64,000 nt of DNA from Methylotenera sp. (GCF_029945535.1 NZ_JAQSCU010000010.1:567290-631289), one strand, 5' to 3'. Positions 42,918 through 52,731 are shown, counted from the first letter of the stretch. The notes: generated by a model not told the origin, from the sequence alone. Program-made: numbers and translations.

Positions 42918-43310
42918 ATGCTAACTGACGAGTATAGATACAAGATTCTGAAATTAGTAGAGGCTAAGCCTGAGATTAGTCAGCGAGAGCTTGCCAGAAG
43001 CTTGGGTATTAGTCTTGGTAAAGCTAACTTTTGTCTTAAAGCCTTAATTGAAAAAGGTTTTCTCAAAGCCACGAATTTTCGTAATAGCCAAAACAAATTG
43101 GCATATATGTATTTGCTCACACCAAATGGGATTGAAGAAAAATCCAGCATTACGCTAAGGTTTTTAAAAATTAAAATGCAGGAATATGAGTTGCTTAAGG
43201 CAGAGATCAGCTTGCTAGTTCAAGAAACAAAGTCGGTGTTAACTACAGATGCAACATCAGATCTAGAGAAAACTGCTATTCAAATGAAAGTCATCAATCT
43301 TGAAAAATAA
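42918..43310 (+). CDS. MarR-type EPS-associated transcriptional regulator
   Basis: 130 residues. The N-terminal winged helix (MLTDEYRYKILKLVEAKPEISQRELARSLGISLGKANFCLKALIEKGFLKA) is close to the EPS-associated MarR-like regulator family found in polysaccharide regions of exosortase/PEP-CTERM organisms. A C-terminal coiled coil (about 85-125) should dimerise it. It overlaps manC by 11 bases and so is coupled to it, which supports a role in controlling this locus. The signal is unknown. Confidence 0.86.
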   Translation: MLTDEYRYKILKLVEAKPEISQRELARSLGISLGKANFCLKALIEKGFLKATNFRNSQNKLAYMYLLTPNGIEEKSSITLRFLKIKMQEYELLKAEISLLVQETKSVLTTDATSDLEKTAIQMKVINLEK

Positions 43311-44721
43311 TTATGCTGTCATTCTTTGTGGTGGTTCTGGCACAAGACTATGGCCTTTATCTCGTACGTTGAGGCCCAAGCAGCTGTTGGCGCTTAATGG
43401 AGAGCAAACCTTGTTACAGCAAACAGCTCAGCGTTTAGCTCGGCATATTGATCCCGCTAATTTATTCACTGTGACGCATGAAGATCATAAGTTTGAAGTA
43501 AAAGGACAGTTGGCCGAACTTTTCCCGCAGGCCGTCACCAATGTTTTGGCTGAACCCATTGCCAGAAATACTTTACCCGCCATAGCTTGGGCAGCCTACC
43601 AAATATATAAAATAGATGCGTCTGCAATGATAGGCGTATTTGCTTCAGATCATTCTATTGACAATGAAGATGCTTTTTTAAGCGCATGGCAAACTGCAGA
43701 ACTACTAGCAGAACAAGACTACTTGGTGTTGCTAGGGATCAAACCGCACGAGCCCGCTACAGGTTATGGTTACATTAAACCAAATCAACAAATACCATTA
43801 AATGGCGCATTACCAGTACATCAGGTGGCACAGTTTGTAGAAAAACCAGACTTGGAAAATGCAAAGCAATTTGTAAGTGATGGTTACTTATGGAATAGTG
43901 GCATGTTTGTGTTCAAAGCTAGCACTTTTATGCAGATGCTCGCTCAATTTCAGCCTGAAATTTATGAGCAAGTTTGTGCTATGAATCATGAAAACTTGGC
44001 AGAAAGTTATGCTAACTTCCCAAGTTTATCAATGGATTATGGCTTGGCCGAAGTATTGGCAAAGCATGCTGGTAAAATAGCCGTAGTGCCTGTTGACATG
44101 AGCTGGAGTGATTTAGGCAGTTGGGACTCTATCTACGCGCGACATGAAAAAGATGAAAGTAACAATGTCACGCATGGTGATGTAGTAAGTTTAGATACCC
44201 AAAATAGTTTAATTTGGACTGAAACTGGATTGTTAGCTACATTAGGTTTAAACAATGTGGTGGTGATTCAAACTGCGGATGCGACTTTAGTTTGCGATAG
44301 AAGCCGTGCCGAAGATATAAAGTTATTGGTAGCAGAAGTAAAAGCACAAAAACCTGAGCTTACAGAGATTCATCAGACAGTTTATCGTCCATGGGGCAGT
44401 TATACAGTGTTAGAAGAGCGCATCAATTTTAAGATTAAACGCATTGTTGTAAATCCCGGCGCAAAACTCTCCATGCAAATGCATAAGCATCGTTCTGAGC
44501 ATTGGGTGGTAGTTTCAGGGATTGCGACCATCAACAATAATGATATTGAATATAGTTTACAAGAGAATCAATCTACGTATATTCCTCAAACTCATCGACA
44601 CCGCTTAGCAAATAATGGAGCAGAGCCTTTAAGCATTATTGAAGTACAATGCGGCGAATATGTTGGTGAAGATGATATTGTGCGGTTTGATGATAATTAT
44701 GGAAGATTAACTACAAAGTGA
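43300..44721 (+). CDS. manC: ManC, mannose-1-phosphate guanylyltransferase/mannose-6-phosphate isomerase
   Basis: 473 residues starting with TTG at 43300, inside the end of the regulator gene; the N-terminus (NNYAVILCGGSGTRLWPLSR) is the pyrophosphorylase signature, so no later start is possible. The N-terminal half makes GDP-mannose (FVEKPD is the sugar-nucleotide motif); the C-terminal cupin (PWGSYTVLEE, MQMHKHRSEHWVVV) is the type II isomerase. It is bifunctional, as in CpsB/AlgA. The GDP-mannose would feed the O-antigen cluster that follows after a 325-bp gap. Confidence 0.95.
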   Translation: MKNNYAVILCGGSGTRLWPLSRTLRPKQLLALNGEQTLLQQTAQRLARHIDPANLFTVTHEDHKFEVKGQLAELFPQAVTNVLAEPIARNTLPAIAWAAYQIYKIDASAMIGVFASDHSIDNEDAFLSAWQTAELLAEQDYLVLLGIKPHEPATGYGYIKPNQQIPLNGALPVHQVAQFVEKPDLENAKQFVSDGYLWNSGMFVFKASTFMQMLAQFQPEIYEQVCAMNHENLAESYANFPSLSMDYGLAEVLAKHAGKIAVVPVDMSWSDLGSWDSIYARHEKDESNNVTHGDVVSLDTQNSLIWTETGLLATLGLNNVVVIQTADATLVCDRSRAEDIKLLVAEVKAQKPELTEIHQTVYRPWGSYTVLEERINFKIKRIVVNPGAKLSMQMHKHRSEHWVVVSGIATINNNDIEYSLQENQSTYIPQTHRHRLANNGAEPLSIIEVQCGEYVGEDDIVRFDDNYGRLTTK

Positions 44722-45046
44722 CTAAAGCTGTTTTTGTCATAGGGGTAATTATCCCTAAAACCAGTCGCAACATATTAATTTATCATATCAAGTGTGATTC
44801 AGAAGTATGTGCAACATTATTTAGCCCTGAACTGATTTGACCAATATAAATATTTCTAATTAATCGTCAAATATAACTTAATGAAATTAACCAATCAGAT
44901 TGCCTTTCAAATAGGCAGTAGTCGCTACTTTTCAACATGCTTTGCAGAGTGCGGCAATTGAAAGTTTAACCGCGAATGTTTAGAGCCTAAAATACTACAC
45001 CTAGATTTTCTCAACCAATAATAATTTAATAAGCGAAGAGCTAAAC
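44722..45046 (+). other. 325-bp leader-like gap before wzx with ops-like sequence
   Basis: AT-rich, no gene. It contains GGCAGTAG (44914-44921) directly followed by TCGCTACT, so AGTAG and CTACT form a small hairpin. GGCAGTAG matches 7 of 8 bases of the ops core GGCGGTAG used by RfaH in polysaccharide leaders. A near-palindrome AGGGGTAATTATCCCT is at 44741-44756. No terminator is clear. Confidence 0.4.
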
Positions 45047-46342
45047 TTGTCTATAAGAAATAACACTCTATGGAATCTATTCGGATCTGCAAGCCCATTT
45101 ATTGTTGGGATTTTTGCTTTACCGTACTTACTGCATAAAATTGGTATGGAGAGGCTAGGGGTCCTAACATTAATATGGACTTTAATAGGATATTTCAGCA
45201 TCTTTGATTTTGGCCTAGGTAGAGCGTTAACACACCAAGTTTCAAATCTCAGAGCGCAAAATACTCCAGATGAAATATTAGCGACTGTTAAAACAGGCTT
45301 GTTTTTGATGTTGGGATTTGGCTTTTTGGGGGCAGCAATCGTTGCAATGTCCACTTATTTCGGAGCATTGCACTGGTTAAATTTAAGCTCAAGTATTTAT
45401 CAGGAAACATATAATGCAATTATGATAGCCGTGATCGGCGTGCCACTGACTATACTTACATCAGGTTTTAAGGGGGTGCTAGAGGGGTTCGAGGAGTTTC
45501 AAGTAGTTAACATTTTAAAATCAGTTTTAGGTATAGCAAATTTTGCATTACCTGTTGCAGTTGTTCATTTTTTTAACTCTTCACTTTCAGGCATAGTACT
45601 TGGGCTAGTTGTTGCTAGATTCTTTGTTTTCTTGTTACACGTACAATTAACAAATAATAGTATTCCACTAATGCAAATAATATATTCGCATAGCAGTAAG
45701 GGGCGGACTAAGTTGCTAAAATTTGGTGCTTGGATGACAGTCTCAAATGTAATTAGCCCATTAATGGTAGTGGCTGATAGATTTATTATTTCACATTATA
45801 TAGGGGCTGCTGCAATTGCATTTTATACAGTGCCATTTGATTTTTTGTTTAGGTTTTTAATTCTGCCTGCAGCACTAACTACAACTTTATTCCCTAGAGT
45901 TACGTATCACTTTACTGCGGATAAGCATCGAGCAAAGCAACTATATCTTAAGAGCTTGAAAGTGATAGCTATTTTAATGTTTCCAATTTGCTTTTTGGCA
46001 TCTCTCTTATCATATCGAGGTTTAGACTTTTGGTTAGGATCCAACTTTGCCCAAAGCTCATATTTGGTTGCCTCTATAATTGCCATAGGAATTTTCTTTA
46101 ACAGCATTGCTCAAGTGCCACTTATGGTGCTTCAGGCGTCAGGTGATGTTAAAAGAACATCGTTAATTCATCTGTGTGAATTCTTGATATACGCACCCAT
46201 ACTTGTTTATGCCGTAATGAAGTTTGGACTTATTGGCGCGGCTTGCAGTTGGTTGTTGCGAGTAGCCGTAGACTTTTTTCTGTTACAGACATTCGCAATG
46301 CAAAAATTTGATGATTTAAAAGAAAAATCTAATGCAATATAA
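45047..46342 (+). CDS. wzx: Wzx-type oligosaccharide flippase
   Basis: 431 residues, 12 or so membrane segments. The start is TTG at 45047, with GAAGAG 7 bases upstream; no ATG exists near the N-terminus. The sequence SIRNNTLWNLFGSASPFIVGIFALPYLLHKIG is the usual first segment of polysaccharide-biosynthesis (Wzx/MATE-like) flippases. It would move the lipid-linked repeat unit to the periplasmic side. It overlaps the next glycosyltransferase gene by 11 bases. The region from here to 57 kb is clearly more AT-rich than the rest, as is common for exchangeable O-antigen genes. Confidence 0.93.
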   Translation: MSIRNNTLWNLFGSASPFIVGIFALPYLLHKIGMERLGVLTLIWTLIGYFSIFDFGLGRALTHQVSNLRAQNTPDEILATVKTGLFLMLGFGFLGAAIVAMSTYFGALHWLNLSSSIYQETYNAIMIAVIGVPLTILTSGFKGVLEGFEEFQVVNILKSVLGIANFALPVAVVHFFNSSLSGIVLGLVVARFFVFLLHVQLTNNSIPLMQIIYSHSSKGRTKLLKFGAWMTVSNVISPLMVVADRFIISHYIGAAAIAFYTVPFDFLFRFLILPAALTTTLFPRVTYHFTADKHRAKQLYLKSLKVIAILMFPICFLASLLSYRGLDFWLGSNFAQSSYLVASIIAIGIFFNSIAQVPLMVLQASGDVKRTSLIHLCEFLIYAPILVYAVMKFGLIGAACSWLLRVAVDFFLLQTFAMQKFDDLKEKSNAI

Positions 46343-47150
46343 TTTTGCTATTGGATTCGTCACATACAATCCCACGCTAGAGTTTCTGTGTCGCCTAGAA
46401 TTACTTAATCGAATGGGGTGCAAAGCGTACTTGTACGATAACTCTCCCGAATGTGAAGAAACAAGGCAGCTAGTTAAAACCTTGGAGCATACTAGCTACA
46501 TCACAGCAGGCAAAAATCTTGGCCTAGGAGTCGGACTTTCAACCGTATGTGCCCAAGCATATTATGATTCATTTCCAACACTATTGTTTTTTGATCAAGA
46601 TACGGTGTTCAACGAAGAAACAATCAATTATATACAAGAGTTTATAGAAGAGAATCTTAGCAACATACAAGATAAATATACGGCAGTTGTATTTGGCGCA
46701 AGTAGTCATACCAATCAGAGAAATACAAATGATGCTGAACTGAAAAAGTTTGATTTTTTTAACGTCACCTTAGCAATCAGCAGTGGCAGTTTATTTATTT
46801 TAAAAAATTTAAAAAAAATAGGATGGCATAATGAAACATACTTTGTAGATTGTGTAGATTATGAAATCTGTCTTAAATCTATCGTTAATAATTTTAAAAT
46901 TGGAAAATGTTTAAATGCCCCAGGTTTTGATCACTCAAGTGAGCAGCCAGACAAAATTTATACTATTTTAGGCACATCAATATCGCTTAGACGCTATTCA
47001 TTTTTTAGAATTCTAGACACAACAAAATCCAGTACAAGGTTATTTTTCTCATCTTTGAAAATGAGGCAGTTTAAATTCGCATTGAGCATCCTTAGAAGTT
47101 ACGGGATCTATTCAGCAGCACAAATTTTGGCAAGAATCTTCAGTAAATGA
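46332..47150 (+). CDS. Family 2 glycosyltransferase
   Basis: 272 residues, GT-A fold, resembling rhamnosyltransferases of O-antigen loci. It has the nucleotide-binding start FAIGFVTYNP, NLGLGVGLSTV, the metal-binding FFDQDTVF (DxD) and SGSLFILKNLKKIGWHNETYFVDCVDYEICLK with the probable catalytic aspartates. No membrane segment, so it acts at the cytoplasmic face. The donor sugar is unknown. It overlaps wzx by 11 bases. Confidence 0.86.
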   Translation: MQYNFAIGFVTYNPTLEFLCRLELLNRMGCKAYLYDNSPECEETRQLVKTLEHTSYITAGKNLGLGVGLSTVCAQAYYDSFPTLLFFDQDTVFNEETINYIQEFIEENLSNIQDKYTAVVFGASSHTNQRNTNDAELKKFDFFNVTLAISSGSLFILKNLKKIGWHNETYFVDCVDYEICLKSIVNNFKIGKCLNAPGFDHSSEQPDKIYTILGTSISLRRYSFFRILDTTKSSTRLFFSSLKMRQFKFALSILRSYGIYSAAQILARIFSK

Positions 47151-47160
47151 GATAAAACTT

Positions 47161-48393
47161 ATGAATACAATTAATCAATTAACAAATAAAGAAGTGGCTG
47201 TTTTTACAGTGTGCAATTTAGCATACCTACCAAGAGCTTTGGTTTTAGCTGACTCTTTGAGTCGTCACAATAGTGGACGCTTGAAAGTCATAATTTTTGA
47301 TAAAAAAATAGAGTTGCCAGACGCTACCAGAATCGCCGATATTATCTGGATAGAAGATATTGGCGTACCTAAGTTATCTGAATTGGCCTTCATGTATGAC
47401 ATTATTGAATTTAGTACCAGTCTAAAGCCTTTCATTGCTTTAAAGCTACTACAGACCCATCAATCAGTGATATTCATGGATCCTGATACCTGCTTATTCG
47501 CTTCATTAGCGCCTATCATTGAAGAACTTCAACAGTCCCCAATTATCCTCACACCTCATTACACAACACCGCAACCCAACACTGCGCATGAATCAGATTT
47601 GGCAATGATGCGATTCGGCTCATTTAACCTTGGATTTTTTGCCGTTAATAACTCATCAGAGGCTAATAGCTTCTTAGCATGGTGGTCAGAAAGATGCATC
47701 GCGTTTAGCTTTATGGAAAGCCAATTTGGACTTTCCACTGATCAAAAGTGGGTCACTATTGCGCCATGCTTATTTAAAGATATTCACATATCTTTTAACC
47801 TTGGTTATAACGTAGCGCCTTGGAATACATACGAGCGGCAGATAACAAAGACCGATGCTGGCAACTATATTGTTAATAATTTGTACCCATTAGTGTTTTT
47901 CCACTTTAGCAACTTTGTAGCTGCCGACCCTGAGTATTTGAATAAAAGAGCTAGTTGTGAAGCGGGTGAGCGTAAACCAGTATTGTTGGAGCTAGGCCTG
48001 TTTTATAAGGAGGCTTTGCAAGAGATGACGGCTAAAGTGGGGTTGTCAAAATACTCCTATGATTACATGTCCGATGGCGCTTATATTTCGCCAACTTTAA
48101 GAAGAGCGTATGCTGCAGTCCGTTCTGAGTTAGCGCCTAATCACGACCCTTTTGATGTTCAAGGCCCTGTTGGAAATTTTGCTAGAAAAAATCATTTGTT
48201 AGAAAAAACTGAAAGTAAGTATGTGCCTCAGGGTACAAAAGATGCGGAAAATCATGGCTTAACATTCACTTTGATCTACTTCATAATGCGCCAAATATTA
48301 CGCTTTGTAGGACCTAATAAATTTTATAATTTATCAAGACTTTTCGTATATCTGTCAGCGTACAGAAAAAACAGAGCATTATGGAAATTGTAA
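47161..48393 (+). CDS. Glycosyltransferase with DPD motif (GT8-like)
   Basis: 410 residues. The N-terminus has a GT-A-like start (VAVFTVCNLAYLPRALVLADSL), and QSVIFMDPDTCLF carries the DxD metal motif. SFNLGFFAVNNSSEANSFLAWW and the later DQKWVTIAPCLF are typical of a GT8-like group found in polysaccharide loci. The C-terminal part after about residue 330 is basic and may contact the membrane (TFTLIYFIMRQILRFVG). Donor and acceptor are not readable. It begins 10 bases after the previous gene. Confidence 0.75.
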   Translation: MNTINQLTNKEVAVFTVCNLAYLPRALVLADSLSRHNSGRLKVIIFDKKIELPDATRIADIIWIEDIGVPKLSELAFMYDIIEFSTSLKPFIALKLLQTHQSVIFMDPDTCLFASLAPIIEELQQSPIILTPHYTTPQPNTAHESDLAMMRFGSFNLGFFAVNNSSEANSFLAWWSERCIAFSFMESQFGLSTDQKWVTIAPCLFKDIHISFNLGYNVAPWNTYERQITKTDAGNYIVNNLYPLVFFHFSNFVAADPEYLNKRASCEAGERKPVLLELGLFYKEALQEMTAKVGLSKYSYDYMSDGAYISPTLRRAYAAVRSELAPNHDPFDVQGPVGNFARKNHLLEKTESKYVPQGTKDAENHGLTFTLIYFIMRQILRFVGPNKFYNLSRLFVYLSAYRKNRALWKL

Positions 48394-48515
48394 ACAATAT
48401 ATGAGTTTCAAGCAGACGCAGATATGGATAGACTTTGCTCTATTTAAAATTCCAAGTTTTATGTGTAAGTTTTTTGGGAGGAGTGAACATATAACTAAAG
48501 CCACTCTTTTCAAGC

Positions 48516-49853
48516 ATGCTTGAAATCGCTGAAAAGTTATTGGCGATACTATTTAGTCTTCTAATCTTTGGCCAAGCATATTTAATTAGGCGGACTTTTG
48601 GTACTTACCTTATACCAGCCGCTTTATTTTCATTGGCTTGGTTCTTATATACGATTATTCCATTGGTCGTTCTCTTTAGTGTGCCCATTAATCCACTTTC
48701 TATTTTTTATATTTTGATATGTGTTTCTGCATTTTCATTGAGTTCACTACCTTTTAATTGGATCAAAGCGCTCAAAAACAACGCATTAAAAACGACTTCT
48801 GATTACAACCAATTTAATAGTAAGTTTATCTACTATTTGTTTTACATATCAATTTCTTCATCCCTTATCTTTACAATAGCGGCGGCAGTCTCCAATGGAT
48901 TTGATCCTTATTCAATGGTATTTAATCTTATGGAAACAAGCGGTGAATATGCAACGATGCGTGGGCATGGTGAGCTGGACTATGGTAATTTGGGGCGTTT
49001 AAGTATACTTTTTACTTATATAACACCTATATTAGGTGGGTTCATTTCTCACCATCAAAAAAATAGAGCATCTCAATTAACGATCTTATTACTGTCCTTT
49101 ACTCCAACTTTGTTTCTGATGCTCACGCAATCTACGAAGATTATATTATTTGTTTCTATCGGATTTTATTGTGCAGCTATTTTTTTAATGAAAATATATT
49201 CAAAAAAACTTGAGCTCTTTAATTGGCGCTTAATTTTAAGATTTGTTGGATTGATTCTATTAGTATTTCCACTGATATCCATTTCATTCTTATCAAGAGA
49301 TCATTTTTCAGATTTCGATGACGCAGAAAAAGTAATTAGTCAATTGAGTACATCTGTTAACGCTTATGCTTTTGGGCAAATATATGCATTTTCAGACTTT
49401 TTTACGCACTATTTAGGGTTTGATACTGAGTTAAATTACGAGGATAGTTATAACTCATATGGCTATTACACTTTTAAGTCTATATTAGACTCATTAGGTG
49501 GCGATAAAGAATTTCCTATTGGAATTTTTGAGGAAGGATATTCTTATAAAGAGGTTGTTGCTACGAATATTTACACAATATTTCGTGGGCTTATTTACGA
49601 CTTTGGTGGCGTTGGTGCAATATGCTTTATGTTTGCTTTCGGCTTATTGATACATACTTTCTTTTATAGAGTTCTTAATTCTCGCAATTCATGGTTTGCT
49701 TGCTCAGTATTTATCGTGTCAGTTGTTTTTATACAATTTACATATCTTATGAGTCTATTTATGGCTAGATATGCTTATTTAATTTTAGTAGCTCTTGGTA
49801 TTACTCTTTGGGCTAATAATAAATATTGGATGAAATCATACAATCATGAATGA
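48516..49853 (+). CDS. wzy: Wzy-type O-antigen/oligosaccharide polymerase
   Basis: 445 residues, about 11 to 12 membrane segments with a large loop (about 275-350) between late helices, containing DYEDSYN-like acidic residues, as in Wzy. Overall sequence conservation of Wzy is always low, so the call rests on topology and place: it follows wzx and glycosyltransferase genes in a locus that also encodes a chain-length protein and a ligase. It overlaps the next gene by 8 bases. Confidence 0.82.
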   Translation: MLEIAEKLLAILFSLLIFGQAYLIRRTFGTYLIPAALFSLAWFLYTIIPLVVLFSVPINPLSIFYILICVSAFSLSSLPFNWIKALKNNALKTTSDYNQFNSKFIYYLFYISISSSLIFTIAAAVSNGFDPYSMVFNLMETSGEYATMRGHGELDYGNLGRLSILFTYITPILGGFISHHQKNRASQLTILLLSFTPTLFLMLTQSTKIILFVSIGFYCAAIFLMKIYSKKLELFNWRLILRFVGLILLVFPLISISFLSRDHFSDFDDAEKVISQLSTSVNAYAFGQIYAFSDFFTHYLGFDTELNYEDSYNSYGYYTFKSILDSLGGDKEFPIGIFEEGYSYKEVVATNIYTIFRGLIYDFGGVGAICFMFAFGLLIHTFFYRVLNSRNSWFACSVFIVSVVFIQFTYLMSLFMARYAYLILVALGITLWANNKYWMKSYNHE

Positions 49854-50943
49854 TGTTCAATTGAAAGCAGTTGTTGTTTCTAGAAACTTTAATCCAGGAC
49901 ATTATTCTCATCTCCTAGCAAGTTACAAAGTGCTTTCTGAAAATAATATTAATACCTATATGTATCACCATGCACTTTTTAATAATATGGGTGTTATCGA
50001 AAAGAAACGAGTATTTAACAATATTTATGAATTGAAAGCCTTAGGGAAAATTGATTTGGCAATATTTTGGTTTCCTAGCTTCAAAAATATAATAGACACT
50101 ATTTTTCTTCGTATTTTTTATCGAACGCAGGTCGTTTATGTCTTTCATGAGCCTTATGAATCTGTTCGAGCTTATCTTGATGCTGGTTTTGGGTATTTAA
50201 AGACTTTTAAAATACTACTAATAAGTGTGGTCAACTATTTATTGGTTTTACTTTCCAACAAAGTTGTATTGCCCTCAAGAAAATCCTTCAATACATTTGA
50301 AACCAAGTATTTGCATACCAATAAAAAGTACGTGCTTATTCCTTTGCTATTCGATGATGAGGCGGTGCAAATAAAGAATGGTAGTGAGCGTTTTAATATT
50401 TCGTATATAGGTACAGTTGCTGAAGACCATGCATTTGATGAGTTTGTCACGTTTGCGGTTCATGCCATAAAAAATAATTGGTTTCCCAAATATAAGTTTT
50501 TAATTGCGACAAAGAGTAATCTACCACTTGCCCAACGTATAGCATTAACTCCATATATCACTTCTGGCAATGTTGTGATTGAAGAGGGTAAGCCTATGAG
50601 TAATGAGGTGATCAATAAGCACTATAATAATAGCGTCGTTGTCTGGAATGCTTATAGGCGATCAATGCAAAGTGGTGTTTTGCCAAAAGCATACATGTTT
50701 GGAACGCCATTAATTGTATCGTCATCTAATTTAAGTGAGTTTTTTCAAGACCGCCAACATGGGGTTGTGATAAATAGCAAATACGATATTAATGAACTAA
50801 GAGAATCAGTTAACAATGTTATCGTTAACTTTGAAAAGTATTCACTGAACTGTAGAAGTACATTTATGACCACCTTTTACTATAAGGCTTATGAGAAAAT
50901 ACTTATGGATTTTATTATGGATGAAAAGAAAGTTGAACTGTAA
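49846..50943 (+). CDS. Glycosyltransferase of GT-B fold
   Basis: 365 residues, two-domain GT-B layout. The N-terminal lobe begins LKAVVVSRNFNPGHYSHLLASYKVL; a hydrophobic segment about 120-145 may attach it to the membrane. The second lobe begins near FNISYIGTVAEDHAFDEF and has VVVWNAYRRSMQSGVLPKAYMFGTPLIVSSSNL, the region that binds the nucleotide sugar in GT4-like enzymes, although the classical E-x7-E is not clear. Donor unknown. It overlaps wzy by 8 bases. Confidence 0.75.
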   Translation: MNDVQLKAVVVSRNFNPGHYSHLLASYKVLSENNINTYMYHHALFNNMGVIEKKRVFNNIYELKALGKIDLAIFWFPSFKNIIDTIFLRIFYRTQVVYVFHEPYESVRAYLDAGFGYLKTFKILLISVVNYLLVLLSNKVVLPSRKSFNTFETKYLHTNKKYVLIPLLFDDEAVQIKNGSERFNISYIGTVAEDHAFDEFVTFAVHAIKNNWFPKYKFLIATKSNLPLAQRIALTPYITSGNVVIEEGKPMSNEVINKHYNNSVVVWNAYRRSMQSGVLPKAYMFGTPLIVSSSNLSEFFQDRQHGVVINSKYDINELRESVNNVIVNFEKYSLNCRSTFMTTFYYKAYEKILMDFIMDEKKVEL

Positions 50944-50946
50944 ATA

Positions 50947-51657
50947 ATGACCAAAACCAGTGTTGATCTTGAGTCCCCATCACCCTATATTGAGACAGGC
51001 TCATTTTTCTATAAAATTAAACGTAAGTTAACCTACGCATTTGCTATAAATGCGATTAAGAATATAAAAAATAAAGAAGAAGCCTTTTCCTTACTTGAAA
51101 TAGGAACTGGATCAGGCTATTTTTTATCATTTATACATTCGGAGTTTCCACATGCTTCGCTGGCTGGCATAGAGTATGACCCAAGGTTGCTTGAGGTGAC
51201 GAAAGAAAAAGTACCTTTTGCAAACTGTTTAAAGGGTAATGCTGAAGTGTTTGATTTTGGTGATGAAAAATTTGACGTCATTGTCTCTTTTCAAGTGATT
51301 GAACATCTCTACGAACCTGAAGCTATGCTTGAGCGTGTTAAAAGTCACTTAAAACCAAACGGGATATTTATTCTTACCACTCCTAATCTAGATGGTTTGG
51401 GTGCCCGAGTTATGGGTAAGAAATGGCATGGATACCGAGATGATCACGTTTCGCTAAAGGGTTATAACGATTGGCGTGCATTATTAGAGAAAAATGGTTT
51501 CGTAGCCACATATTGTGGTTCAACTTTTTTTTCAGGTATTCCAATTCTTAATAGATTCCCACTAGGCTTGGTTAACTGGATGTTGTTAGTAGTTTTTGGA
51601 ACGGCTCGTTGGAAAAAAGGCGAGTCTTTCGTTGGTATTTTTAAAGCTTTAGATTGA
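50947..51657 (+). CDS. Class I SAM-dependent methyltransferase
   Basis: 236 residues. Motif I is LLEIGTGSGYFLSF (about residues 48-61), followed by an acidic residue in LAGIEYDPR, the NAEVFDFGDEKFDVIVSFQVIEHL stretch and LKPNGIFILTTPN. This is the Methyltransf_23/11 group common in O-antigen loci, probably methylating a sugar of the repeat unit (inference). It starts 3 bases after the previous gene stop. Confidence 0.85.
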   Translation: MTKTSVDLESPSPYIETGSFFYKIKRKLTYAFAINAIKNIKNKEEAFSLLEIGTGSGYFLSFIHSEFPHASLAGIEYDPRLLEVTKEKVPFANCLKGNAEVFDFGDEKFDVIVSFQVIEHLYEPEAMLERVKSHLKPNGIFILTTPNLDGLGARVMGKKWHGYRDDHVSLKGYNDWRALLEKNGFVATYCGSTFFSGIPILNRFPLGLVNWMLLVVFGTARWKKGESFVGIFKALD

Positions 51658-51681
51658 TATATTACATTTGATGGGGCAAGC

Positions 51682-52731
51682 ATGAGTTTTTTAACATCAT
51701 TTCAAGGTAAGTCTTTACTAATCACAGGTGGGACAGGTTCATTTGGAAATGCCGTACTAAATCGTTTCCTGAACACTGACATTTCGGAAATTAGAATTTT
51801 CAGTCGAGATGAGAAAAAGCAAGACGATATGCGTAAGCATTATAATAATCCCAAGTTAAAGTTTTACATTGGGGATGTTAGAGATCAGCGTAGTCTTGCT
51901 CAAGCTTTGCGCGGTGTGGATTATTGTTTCCATGCCGCGGCTTTAAAGCAAGTTCCGTCTTGTGAGTTTTATCCTATGGAGGCTGTTCGTACTAATGTAA
52001 TGGGTACGGAAAATGTACTTGAAGCTGCAATTGAAAATGGAGTGAAACGAGTAGTTTGCTTAAGTACAGACAAAGCTGTTTACCCAATCAATGCGATGGG
52101 TATTTCCAAGGCCATGATGGAAAAGGTGATGGTGGCCGCCTCACGTAATTTAGAGCATTGCCAAACAGTGATATGCGGTACACGTTATGGCAATGTAATG
52201 GCTTCTCGTGGCTCGGTTATTCCACTTTTTGTAGATCAGGTCTTAGCAGGAAAGCCTATTTCAATTACCGACCCCAACATGACAAGATTTATGATGACAT
52301 TGGAGGATGCCGTAGATTTAGTTCTCTATGCTTTTGAGCATGGTGAAAATGGCGATATCTTTGTGCAAAAAGCACCGGCAGCCACTGTAGGAGTGTTGGC
52401 TGAGGCGCTATTACAGATTATGGGTAAGTTAAGTCATGATGTGCAGGTAATCGGTACCCGGCATGGGGAGAAATTGTACGAAGCTTTACTTAGCCGAGAG
52501 GAGCGGGTGGCAGCCCAAGATTTAGGTGGGTATTATCGCATTCCACCTGATTTGCGTGATTTAAATTACGGTAAATACGTTGAGCAAGGTGAGGTGCAGA
52601 TTTCTGAGGCAGTTGACTACAACTCCCATAACACAACAAGATTAGATGTTAATGCGATGAAGGAGTTGTTACTTAAACTTCCATTCATGCAAGCCGTTGC
52701 TCGTGGTGAATTTGCTCAAACGGAGGGCTAA
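51682..52731 (+). CDS. fnlA: UDP-GlcNAc 4,6-dehydratase/5-epimerase (FnlA/CapE)
   Basis: 349 residues. It catalyses the first step of UDP-L-FucNAc synthesis. The NAD(P) motif is TGGTGSFGN (about 15-23). The active-site segment is STDKAVYPINAMGISKAMMEK, in which Met replaces the usual SDR Tyr of YxxxK, as in the inverting 4,6-dehydratases (FlaA1, CapE, WbjB). RYGNVMASRGSVIPLF is also conserved. It is adjacent to fnlB (stop TAA then ATG) and fnlC, the standard gene order of FnlABC/CapEFG operons. Confidence 0.94.
   Translation: MSFLTSFQGKSLLITGGTGSFGNAVLNRFLNTDISEIRIFSRDEKKQDDMRKHYNNPKLKFYIGDVRDQRSLAQALRGVDYCFHAAALKQVPSCEFYPMEAVRTNVMGTENVLEAAIENGVKRVVCLSTDKAVYPINAMGISKAMMEKVMVAASRNLEHCQTVICGTRYGNVMASRGSVIPLFVDQVLAGKPISITDPNMTRFMMTLEDAVDLVLYAFEHGENGDIFVQKAPAATVGVLAEALLQIMGKLSHDVQVIGTRHGEKLYEALLSREERVAAQDLGGYYRIPPDLRDLNYGKYVEQGEVQISEAVDYNSHNTTRLDVNAMKELLLKLPFMQAVARGEFAQTEG

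Noticed and set aside
44741-44756. AGGGGTAATTATCCCT as the manC terminator
   Set aside because: Imperfect short dyad followed by AAAACC, not T-rich.
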